Assembly (NCBI GenBank): GCA_964392945.1 | Contig: CAYMSH010000006.1 | Coordinates: 1 to 38,304 of the forward strand | Length of the DNA: 38,304 bases | Direction: 5' to 3' | Source of the DNA: BS750m-G57 sp964392945 | Lineage (GTDB): Bacteria > Planctomycetota > Phycisphaerae > SM23-33 | In this document: piece after piece, positions 24,961 to 32,997 of the stretch | How the letters are laid out: the number at the start of each line of letters is the position of its first letter | Numbering within the stretch: position 1 is the stretch's first letter | Translations under genes and position numbers: made by a program | The notes under the pieces: model-generated | The model's database searches: none | The model's input: only the letters and a program-made list of their open reading frames with translations | What the model was told of the DNA's origin: nothing

Positions 24961-27600
24961 CTACTTGGTGTCGATCTTGGGGTCCCAATAGAGTTTCTCC
25001 GGTTCGGCCAGGTTGTTCTTACCGTAGGATACGTTTTTCCACGTCGCCCGCGTTTCGGGGGAGACCATGATCCCGCCTTCGAGCACGTTGTCGAACACCA
25101 CGCCGTTAAGTTCGGTCTTGCCGAAGAACGCCAGGACCGAGCCTTTCGGATCGCCGTACTTCTTTCCGGCGGCTTTGGCCTTTTCGCTGTCGTGCATCTT
25201 GAATATCAGCCGGGCCTTCGTCGGGTCAACGGTGTGAAACGCGAGTCGACCTTCCTTTCCCAGCAGGAACGAAACGCCGGGAGTCCGTATACCGCCGGCC
25301 GGCTTGCGAATAATGTACTGCTCTTCGACCCCTACAACCGGGAAGACCATATCCCGCGTTATGGGCCTTTCAGGCGTCCCGATCATCAGCGTTCCGCCGA
25401 CCCAGACCGAGGCCTTTCCCTTTTGTTTGGCCGTCGTCTCAACGCTGATCCGAGCGTCCTGCAGGAGCACGACAGTCGCCTCGGGCTGGATCGCAAAACA
25501 AGCTCGCAGGCCAGGCGACAAGTATCCGCCCTCGGAGATAATCAGCTTGCCTTCGCCGATTACGCGAAACTGGTCGTTCACGTGATTCTTGCCGATGATC
25601 TCAAGCGTCCCGTCGGCGGCGGTATGGTAGCAGCCCCATTGCGAGATCCGCCAGTCGGCCGGATCGGCCAGTTGCGGACCGGTTTCCCCCCTGTGGGGCC
25701 TTCTGAGCCTCATCCCGTCAAAACGAAGGAACCGGTGCACGCCGGGCTTGTTGTTGCTGTACTTGCCGAACCACGGCGCGTGTATCCCGCTGCCGTGCTT
25801 CATCCACATGTTGCCGGTGATGTTGTACGTCGTGAAGATCTGCACGCCGCTTTCGATGGTCATGTGACCGATGCGCCACTGGGGACGTTGCTCGGCGACT
25901 TGGTAGAACTCGTCCGACGCCGTAAGGAGGATGTCCACGACAGGCAGGTCGAGGGCTTTGGAATCGATGCTGGCCGGCAGTTGGAAGTACGGTCTGCCGG
26001 TCTCGTCAAGCCAATTGGCCGCGGTGAATCGCGAGCCGCTCTTGCCCGGACGCCGCCAGACCATCAGCGGGACCTTGGGCCATTTCTGTTTGGCGTAGGC
26101 TCCGATCTGCCCCTTGCCGGGTACATCGGCCCACAGGGCGTTTGTCTTGCGGAGTTTCTCCTCTTCAGCCGACAGAGCCCGCTTGGGATTGTACTCGGTG
26201 CGTTTGGAGTCTATTTCGACCGCCCGTACGCCCTTGAGATCGAACGATTGAACCGTACGATTGCCCTTGGATCGCACGATGAGACGATCGCCAAGCGGGA
26301 AGAGGATCTCGCATTCTGTGCTCAGACCGTCAACGAACTCGACTGTGCCGAAACCGCTCTTGAAAGCCACGAACTCGATCTTCGAGTAGATCCCATCGCC
26401 AGAGGCGGCGCAGTTCTTGCCAAACGTCGCGGCCGCCAGCGCCTTCTTCGCCGCCACCGGATCCGTCGCCGCGATTCCGCCGGCGCGGAGGTAGTCGATG
26501 CTCACCTTGCCCAGATCCGCCTGGTTTTCCAGGAAGATCGAGACGCCCTTGTCTGGCGAGATCTTGTCGGGCTTGCCGGCTGTTATGGAAAGCGAGCCGA
26601 AGTTGCTGACCTTCGCGTCGGATTGAATGTAGAGCCCGCCGGGTTGGTTGAGGAAAGTCCCGTCGCCCTCGGCTATGGTCAGTTCGATCACAGCCGGCGT
26701 TTCGTCGTCGCCGCCTTTTCGTCCTATCTGCAGCAGACCCTCGATCCGCATGTCGGCCACTATGTCTTCCGGCGGATTGACTCTTCCGATCCGCGATCCG
26801 GCGTGCATCTCCAGAGCAGCGTTCTTGCGGACACGGAAGTATGCTCCGCCGCGACCGTACCCGCGTTTTCTGAGTTTCTTCAGATCGATCCGCGCCTGGA
26901 GCGTGGCGTTTATTCGAATATTGGTTCCCGCAGCCAGGATGAGCCGGCCGGACTCAACGTCGACGCCATCGACCAGGTCGTACTGCTTTGCAATGAGCGT
27001 GACGCCAGCCGACTTGCCCTTACGCACAAGGATGCTTCGCCCGAGCGGCTCGGGGCTCTTGCCGATAGAGAACTTCGCGTGCTTGTCGCCGACGAATTGC
27101 AGAGGTCCGTAGATCGCCCCTCCGTCCTTGACAGTCACGTTTCCGTAAATGTCTATCGGCGTGTCGTCGTCGGGCCAATCGCTGGTGACGGATTTGCCTC
27201 TCGATACGCCGATCCCGCCGTCGAGCGCCGCGCCGGAGCCGATGGTTACATTCCGGACACGCAAGGTCAGAACTTTGGATGGATCGCTGCGTTGTCGCGT
27301 CCTGGCGCTGATCATACATCCGACAACGTAGGCTTCCCCGTCGGGCGCGTCAGGTAGAATGATATCGCTCTTGGCGTCCGGACCGCTGGCCGCCGGCTTG
27401 CCTCCCTTGCCGGCCTCATAGTCTTCAGCCGAAGCGAACTGGGTCCAGGCGCCCGCTTCCATAGCCATGCCGCCCTTGCCCGGCGTAGTCCAGACCAGCG
27501 TGCGGGCCTGGAGCTGTTTAGTCGGCGCCTTGTCGGCATGAACCGCGGATGTCAAACCCGCCAATACTGTCAATGCGATTGTGAGATAGCTGAGTTTCAT
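24961..27600 (-). CDS. Secreted two-module G8-like repeat protein (array copy 4, last)
   Basis: The protein has about 879 residues and starts at the ATG at 27600 (MKLSYLTIALTVLAGL). AAGGA lies seven bases upstream and overlaps the preceding gene's stop region. Residues 1-22 are a signal peptide. Module 1 begins with RTLVWTTPGKGG, then SDIILPDAPDGEAYVVG and 'IYGNVTVKDGGAIYG'. A central block GTVEFVDGLSTECEILFPLG is followed by module 2 from ~residue 512 (MVWRRPGKSGSRFTAANWLD). The modules are Gly-rich short beta-strands resembling G8-domain/parallel beta-helix proteins. The end is WKNVSYGKNNLAEPEKLYWD. It is most like the gene immediately upstream. No catalytic residues are obvious, and it is probably a surface or matrix protein. 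It is the last gene of the array and converges with the FecR gene. Confidence 0.85.
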   Translation of the reverse strand: MKLSYLTIALTVLAGLTSAVHADKAPTKQLQARTLVWTTPGKGGMAMEAGAWTQFASAEDYEAGKGGKPAASGPDAKSDIILPDAPDGEAYVVGCMISARTRQRSDPSKVLTLRVRNVTIGSGAALDGGIGVSRGKSVTSDWPDDDTPIDIYGNVTVKDGGAIYGPLQFVGDKHAKFSIGKSPEPLGRSILVRKGKSAGVTLIAKQYDLVDGVDVESGRLILAAGTNIRINATLQARIDLKKLRKRGYGRGGAYFRVRKNAALEMHAGSRIGRVNPPEDIVADMRIEGLLQIGRKGGDDETPAVIELTIAEGDGTFLNQPGGLYIQSDAKVSNFGSLSITAGKPDKISPDKGVSIFLENQADLGKVSIDYLRAGGIAATDPVAAKKALAAATFGKNCAASGDGIYSKIEFVAFKSGFGTVEFVDGLSTECEILFPLGDRLIVRSKGNRTVQSFDLKGVRAVEIDSKRTEYNPKRALSAEEEKLRKTNALWADVPGKGQIGAYAKQKWPKVPLMVWRRPGKSGSRFTAANWLDETGRPYFQLPASIDSKALDLPVVDILLTASDEFYQVAEQRPQWRIGHMTIESGVQIFTTYNITGNMWMKHGSGIHAPWFGKYSNNKPGVHRFLRFDGMRLRRPHRGETGPQLADPADWRISQWGCYHTAADGTLEIIGKNHVNDQFRVIGEGKLIISEGGYLSPGLRACFAIQPEATVVLLQDARISVETTAKQKGKASVWVGGTLMIGTPERPITRDMVFPVVGVEEQYIIRKPAGGIRTPGVSFLLGKEGRLAFHTVDPTKARLIFKMHDSEKAKAAGKKYGDPKGSVLAFFGKTELNGVVFDNVLEGGIMVSPETRATWKNVSYGKNNLAEPEKLYWDPKIDTK

Positions 27601-27610
27601 ACGACTGTCC

Positions 27611-30346
27611 TTATTCCTTCGGATTCCAATAGAGCTTGTCAGGTTTGGCGAGGTTGTCGTCTCCGTAGGAAACATTCTTCCACTTGGCTCGCTGCCGGGG
27701 CGAGGCCATGATCCCGTCTTTGAGCACGTTGTCGAAGACAACGCCGTTCAGGTTCGATTCACCGAAAAAGGCCAGGACGATGCCTTTGGCGTCGCCCCAT
27801 TGCTTGCCGAGTTTCCTGGCCTTGGCGCTATCGTGCATCTTGAAGACCAGCCTCGCTCTAGTCGGGTCGGCGCTGTGCATGATGAGTCGGCCCTTCTTCC
27901 CCACCAACAGAGACACCCCGGGAGTCCGCCCGCTTCCGGCCGGGTTCCGGATAATCTTGTCTTCTTCAATCCCCGTGACGGGAAAGAGCATGTCGCGAGT
28001 GATTGGTCGCTGGGGCGTGCCGATCATCAGCGTCCCGCCGACCCAGACTGACGCCCTGCCGGCCTGCATCGTGGCGATCTCACAACCGATCCGCGCATCC
28101 TGGAGAAGGACAACCGTCGCCCCGGGCTCGATCGCAAAGGAGGACCGCCCGCCCGGAGCCAGGTACCCGCCCTCGGAGATAATGATCGTACCTTCGCCCT
28201 TGACATAAAACTGGTCGCCGACTTGATACGTCCCGGTGATTTCCAGTGTCCCGCCCTTACCGGCGAGAAAGTTGCCCCATCGCGAGATGGCGATGCCCGC
28301 GCTGCGCGGCGTGATCTTGTTGTCTCTGGCGGATTTGATGCGATTCAGCTCCGCCTGGGGCAATTCAAAGCTCAGCGGCCAGGGAACACTGCCCGGTCGC
28401 CCGATCCGCTTTCCGTCCAGGCGAAGGAACCTGTGCAACCCGGGCGTCGCGTTGCGGTAGGCTCCGAACCACGGAGCATGCTTCCCGCTGCCGTCCTTCA
28501 TCCAAAGATTTCCCGCAATGTTGTACGTCAGATGGAAGAATGCATTGCTCTCGACGGTCATATGGCGAACGTCCCACTGGGGTCGGTCCACGGCGACCTG
28601 GTAATAGCTGTCCCCCGCCGGAAGGAGAATGTCCACACCCTGGCTCTCGGGCGTCTTGTATATCTCGTCTGTGGCGCGTGCGGGCAATTTGAAGTAAGGT
28701 CTGCCGGTTTCGTCGAGCCAGTTGGCCGCAACAAAACGCGAGCCGGCCTGTCCGGGACGCCGCCAGACCATCAGCGGAGCCTTGGGCCATTTCTGCTTGC
28801 CGTAGGCGCCGATCTGTCCCTTGCCCGGAACGTCGGCCCAAAGTACGTTGAGTTTACGGAGCCCCTGTTCTGGCGCCGACAGGGTCCGCTTTGGATTGTA
28901 CTCTGTGCGCACGCCGTTGATTTCCACCGAGTGGACGCTCTTGAGATCGAACGACTGGGAGATGCGGTTACCCTTCGATCGAACGATGAGTCGATCGCCC
29001 AGCGGGAAGAGTATCTCGCATTCGGTGCTCAGACCGTCAACGAACTCGACCGTGCCGAAACCGCTCTTGAAACTGATGAACTCGATCGTCGAGTAGATCC
29101 CGTCGCCAGAGGCGGCGCAGTTCTTGCCGAACGTCGCGTCGGCTAACGCCTTCTTCGCTGCAACAGTATCTGTCGCCGCGATTCCGCCGGCGCGGAGGTA
29201 GTCAATGCTCACCTTGCCGAGGTCCACGGGCTTTTCCAGGAAGATCGACAAGCCCTTATCCGGCGCCTTGGCCTTGGGATTGCCCGCGGTGAAGGAAAGA
29301 CGTCCGAGATTTCGGACATCGGCCGTCGGGCGGATGTAAAGTCCGCCAGGTTGGTTGAGAAACTGCCCGTCGCCGGCGGCGAGAGTCAGTTCGATGACGG
29401 CCGGCGCGTTGTTGGGCCCGCTGGGGCGAGCTATCTGGAGCAGGCCGTCGATTCGCATGTCCGGAACAATGTCATCAGGCGGGTTCACTCTGCCGATCCG
29501 CGATCCGGGGTGCATCTCGAGGGAAGCCTTTTCGCGGATCCAGACGCAGGGCCCGTCCCGCCCGAACCCGCGTTTTCTCAGTTTCTTCAGGTCGATTCGC
29601 GCCTGGAGCGCGGCGTTGATGCGAAGGCAAGTTCCCGTCGCCAGAACGAGCCCGCCGGACTCGACGGTTACTCCGTCGACCAGATCGTACCGGCTTGCCA
29701 TGATCGTGACGCTTGCGGATTTGGTCTTGCGTATCGAAAGGCTTCGCCCCAGGGGCTCGGGGCTCTTTCCGACGACAAACCGCGTGTGCCTGGCGCCGAC
29801 AAAGTTCAACGGTCCGTAGATAGCCCCGCCGTCTTTGACCGACACGTTTCCGTAGATGTTTATCGGCGTGTCGTCGTCCGGTGAGTCGCTGGTGACGGAT
29901 CTGCCTCTCGAGACGCCGACCCCGCCGTCAAACGCAACACCGGATCCGACAGTCACGTGCCGACAGGAGAACACCGACGCCTTGGATTTTCCCTTCGCGC
30001 GTCGATGCTTGGAGCGGACCATGAATCCGACAATGTAGGGTTTTCCGTCCGGCGCATCGGGCAGGATAATGTCGGTTTTCGCGTCCGGGACGCCGGCGGC
30101 CGGCTTGCCGCCCTTACCGCCGACGTAGTCCTCGCCCGATGTGAACTCCGTCCAGTTGTCGGTCTCCATCGCCGTTCCGCTTTCACCAGGCTTTGCCCAG
30201 ACCAGCGTGCGGGCCTTGGGCCATCGCTCTTTCAGGCAAGGGGCGTCAGCCGGAAGCGCCGACGATTCTGCGCCGTTTGCGGGCCGCGCATCGAAAGCCG
30301 GTAAGAGTCCGATGATCAGTATGACTCCAGGACGGAGCAGCTTCAT
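27611..30346 (-). CDS. Secreted two-module G8-like repeat protein (array copy 3)
   Basis: This is a 911-residue protein. The ATG at 30346 has GGAAGAG a few bases upstream, and MKLLRPGVILIIGLLPAFDA is the signal peptide. Module 1 begins RTLVWAKPGESGTAMETDNW and contains TDIILPDAPDGKPYIVG. The central block FVDGLSTECEILFPLGDRLI is almost identical in protein and DNA to the downstream gene. Module 2 starts near residue 525 (MVWRRPGQAGSRFVAANWLD). The end is WKNVSYGDDNLAKPDKLYWN. Compared with its sister copy it carries a longer insertion in module 2 (~residues 625-655, RPGSVPWPLSFELPQAELNR). The 11-base gap upstream and 10-base gap downstream place it in one transcript with its neighbours. Function is unknown beyond export and a beta-helix-like pattern. 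Confidence 0.85.
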   Translation of the reverse strand: MKLLRPGVILIIGLLPAFDARPANGAESSALPADAPCLKERWPKARTLVWAKPGESGTAMETDNWTEFTSGEDYVGGKGGKPAAGVPDAKTDIILPDAPDGKPYIVGFMVRSKHRRAKGKSKASVFSCRHVTVGSGVAFDGGVGVSRGRSVTSDSPDDDTPINIYGNVSVKDGGAIYGPLNFVGARHTRFVVGKSPEPLGRSLSIRKTKSASVTIMASRYDLVDGVTVESGGLVLATGTCLRINAALQARIDLKKLRKRGFGRDGPCVWIREKASLEMHPGSRIGRVNPPDDIVPDMRIDGLLQIARPSGPNNAPAVIELTLAAGDGQFLNQPGGLYIRPTADVRNLGRLSFTAGNPKAKAPDKGLSIFLEKPVDLGKVSIDYLRAGGIAATDTVAAKKALADATFGKNCAASGDGIYSTIEFISFKSGFGTVEFVDGLSTECEILFPLGDRLIVRSKGNRISQSFDLKSVHSVEINGVRTEYNPKRTLSAPEQGLRKLNVLWADVPGKGQIGAYGKQKWPKAPLMVWRRPGQAGSRFVAANWLDETGRPYFKLPARATDEIYKTPESQGVDILLPAGDSYYQVAVDRPQWDVRHMTVESNAFFHLTYNIAGNLWMKDGSGKHAPWFGAYRNATPGLHRFLRLDGKRIGRPGSVPWPLSFELPQAELNRIKSARDNKITPRSAGIAISRWGNFLAGKGGTLEITGTYQVGDQFYVKGEGTIIISEGGYLAPGGRSSFAIEPGATVVLLQDARIGCEIATMQAGRASVWVGGTLMIGTPQRPITRDMLFPVTGIEEDKIIRNPAGSGRTPGVSLLVGKKGRLIMHSADPTRARLVFKMHDSAKARKLGKQWGDAKGIVLAFFGESNLNGVVFDNVLKDGIMASPRQRAKWKNVSYGDDNLAKPDKLYWNPKE

Positions 30347-30357
30347 GTTTCTCTTCC

Positions 30358-32997
30358 TTATTTCTTCAGGTCCCAGTACAGCTTCTCCGGCTCGGCCAGA
30401 TTGTTCTTGCCGTAGAAAATGTTCTTCCAGGTCTTTTTCGTTTCGGCGGAGACCGTAATGCCGCCCGGCAGCACATTGTCAAACAGTACGCCGCTTAGAG
30501 ACGCCTGGCCGGCGAAGTAGAACGCCAGACCGTCGCACTTGCCGTAGGATCGGCTGCGCAGAACCGTTTGCTCCGGATCGTGCGTGCGAAACACAACGCG
30601 CGCCTTGCTCGGGTTGGCGCTGTGAATAATGAATCGCCCCTGTTTGGATACGATCAGCGAGGCTCCGCCGGCTCGCATGCCGCCCCCGCCGACGGCACGC
30701 GCCAGTTGCTCTTTCCGGATACCGCATATGGGAAACGCCATGTCTTTGACAATGGGCCTGTCAGGCAGACCGATAAGCAGCGTGCCGTCGATCGACAACG
30801 CCGCGCAGCCGCCTCGCTGGATCTGCGTGGCGTGACCCACCCGAGCGTCCTGCAGCAGCGCCAGCGTCGCGCCTGGAGCCACTGCGATCGCCGCTCGCGG
30901 ACCGTCGGCCAGCCTGGAGTCTTCGGAGATAATCAGCATCCCTTTGCCGAAGACATACAGGCGATCCGCCGCGGCGCGAATTCTACCGATCAACTCGATC
31001 GTAGCGCCTTGTCCGGCGCAGAAGTGACCCCACTGCGAGAGGGTGGCGTTGTCGCTCTTGACGAACTTGCCCTCGCGATTCATCCGATCACCATCAAACC
31101 GCAGGAACCGATGAATATTGGGGCTCTGGCTGTCATATCTACCGCGATGCTTTCCGACCAGGCCGCTGCCATGTTTCATCCAGAGATTGCCCTGAACATT
31201 ATAGGTTATCCCGTAAGAAGCATTCTGCTCGACCGTGAGATGCCGCCCGGGAGGCGCACCTTCATTTCCACCCGAACCCCAGCCGGTCGCGAAGTACGGC
31301 TCCTTCGCAGCCGGCAGGAGCATGTCGATCGGCGGGTTGTCGCTCCTTACCTTGCGCTGTGAAATCAGCGGGACTTCGAAGTAAGGCGCGCCGGTCTCAT
31401 CGAGCCAGTTGGCTCCCGTAAAACGCGAACCCGAAACGCCGGGGCGCGCCCAGATCATCACGGTGCAGTCGGGCCATTCCTGTTTGGCGTACTTTCCGTA
31501 CTGGCCGTCTCCCGGCACGTCGCCCCATAACGCGTTTGTCTTGCGGAGTTGCTTTTCGGCGTCATTGAGCTCGCGCTTGGCGCTGAACTCGGTTCGCTTG
31601 TCGCCTATCGTCACCGCGTGGACGCTCTTGATGTCAAATGACTGCAGCGTGCGGTTTCCCTTGCCCCTGACTATCAAACGCCCGGCATGGGGGAACAGTA
31701 TCTTGCAGTCGGTCTTCAGACCGTCAACAAACTCAACGGTCCCCGCGCCGCCCGCAAAATCGATGACGTCGAACTTCGAGAACAGCCCATCGCCCGTAGC
31801 TGCGCAGTTCTTTCCAAACACGGCTCCGGCGGTTGACGCCTTGGCGATCTTGATATCCGATGCGGCGATCCCGCCCGGGCGAAGGTAATCAAAACTCACC
31901 TCGCCGAAATCCACGGTCTTGTCCAGAAAAACCGACACGCCGCCTTTAGCCAAAGCCTTTGCCTCGGGCTTGTGCGAGGTTATCGCAAGCTTGCCAAAAT
32001 TCGACACCTTGCCCTGGCCAAGAATATACAACCCGCCGAATTGTCTCAGGAAGCCGCCGTCACCGGGGCCCATACCCAACTGGAGAACCGCCGGGGCGCC
32101 TTTCTTGTCACCGGGTCGGCCGATCTGGAGCAGGCCTTCGATTCGGAGATCGGCGACGGCATCTTCAGGTTCGGCAGCTCTGGCGATAACGGAGCCCGAT
32201 CTCATCTCCAGGGCGGCATTCTTGCTGACGTAGACATAACCGCCCTTTCGCAGACCAGTGGCGCTACGCAGTTTCTTGGCGGTTATGCGCGCGTCGTAGC
32301 CCGCATTGAAAAGCAGCTTGCAGTCGGGATGAAGCACCAGTCGGCCGGATTCGATCGACACGCCGTCGGCAAGTTCGTATTTCTCGCCCAGCAGCGTAAC
32401 GCTTGCGCTGCTTCCCTTGGCGATGGTCCACGATCTGTCCAACGGTTCGGTACTCTCGCCCATGCGGAAGAAAGTGTGCCTGTCGCCGAGGAAATGTCGC
32501 GGCCCGTAGATGTAACCGCCATCCTTGACCGTCACGTTGCCGTGGACGGCCATGGCGGTGTCCTGGCCAAGATGGCGGCCGAAGGAAGCACGTCCCCTGC
32601 TGGTCCGCGATGCGCCGTCAAGACCGGCGCCCTTGCCTACAGTCAGATGCCGACAGATCAGTTGTGGATGATCGAGCCCGCCTCTCCTCCTGAAACTCTC
32701 GATGACATAGCCCGCGACGTAAGGCTTGCCCTCCGGAGCGTCGGGCAGAATGATATCGGTGTCTTTGTCCGGCGGAGTTCTGGCCGGGGCGCCTTCTTTC
32801 CTGGCCAGATAGTCGCCAATCGAGGAGTACTGCGTCCAGCTTGACGCGCTCAGCGCAGAACCGCTGACACCGGGTTTAGCCCAGACCAGCAGGCGGGCCT
32901 CGGGCCACTTCTGGGTGACAAACGGTTCTTCACCATACAATGCAGCGGACGTAAGAACCCCGATCAACAATATCGATACTAAACCGGTGAGTTTCAT
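30358..32997 (-). CDS. Secreted two-module G8-like repeat protein (array copy 2)
   Basis: The protein has about 879 residues. The ATG at 32997 overlaps the upstream gene's TGA (ATGA), with GGAAGA just before, so translation is coupled. The signal peptide is MKLTGLVSILLIGVLTSAAL. Module 1 opens with RLLVWAKPGVSGSALSASSW and includes TDIILPDAPEGKPYVAGYV and 'VHGNVTVKDGGYIYG'. The central block reads GTVEFVDGLKTDCKILFPHA. Module 2 starts near residue 512 (MIWARPGVSGSRFTGANWLD). It ends WKNIFYGKNNLAEPEKLYWD. The LKTDCKILFPHAGRL variant is shared with the upstream copy and differs from LSTECEILFPLGDRL of the two downstream copies, so the array forms two pairs. An extracellular structural or binding role is inferred. 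Confidence 0.85.
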   Translation of the reverse strand: MKLTGLVSILLIGVLTSAALYGEEPFVTQKWPEARLLVWAKPGVSGSALSASSWTQYSSIGDYLARKEGAPARTPPDKDTDIILPDAPEGKPYVAGYVIESFRRRGGLDHPQLICRHLTVGKGAGLDGASRTSRGRASFGRHLGQDTAMAVHGNVTVKDGGYIYGPRHFLGDRHTFFRMGESTEPLDRSWTIAKGSSASVTLLGEKYELADGVSIESGRLVLHPDCKLLFNAGYDARITAKKLRSATGLRKGGYVYVSKNAALEMRSGSVIARAAEPEDAVADLRIEGLLQIGRPGDKKGAPAVLQLGMGPGDGGFLRQFGGLYILGQGKVSNFGKLAITSHKPEAKALAKGGVSVFLDKTVDFGEVSFDYLRPGGIAASDIKIAKASTAGAVFGKNCAATGDGLFSKFDVIDFAGGAGTVEFVDGLKTDCKILFPHAGRLIVRGKGNRTLQSFDIKSVHAVTIGDKRTEFSAKRELNDAEKQLRKTNALWGDVPGDGQYGKYAKQEWPDCTVMIWARPGVSGSRFTGANWLDETGAPYFEVPLISQRKVRSDNPPIDMLLPAAKEPYFATGWGSGGNEGAPPGRHLTVEQNASYGITYNVQGNLWMKHGSGLVGKHRGRYDSQSPNIHRFLRFDGDRMNREGKFVKSDNATLSQWGHFCAGQGATIELIGRIRAAADRLYVFGKGMLIISEDSRLADGPRAAIAVAPGATLALLQDARVGHATQIQRGGCAALSIDGTLLIGLPDRPIVKDMAFPICGIRKEQLARAVGGGGMRAGGASLIVSKQGRFIIHSANPSKARVVFRTHDPEQTVLRSRSYGKCDGLAFYFAGQASLSGVLFDNVLPGGITVSAETKKTWKNIFYGKNNLAEPEKLYWDLKK

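Noticed and set aside
25192..27357. 721-residue open frame on the plus strand, antisense to array copy 4
   Set aside because: It is the complement of a well-supported secreted protein gene. It has no signal peptide, family motif or ribosome site and reflects high-GC codon bias. Similar long antisense frames at 21190-22878, 33264-35039 and 5689-6726 were rejected for the same reason.
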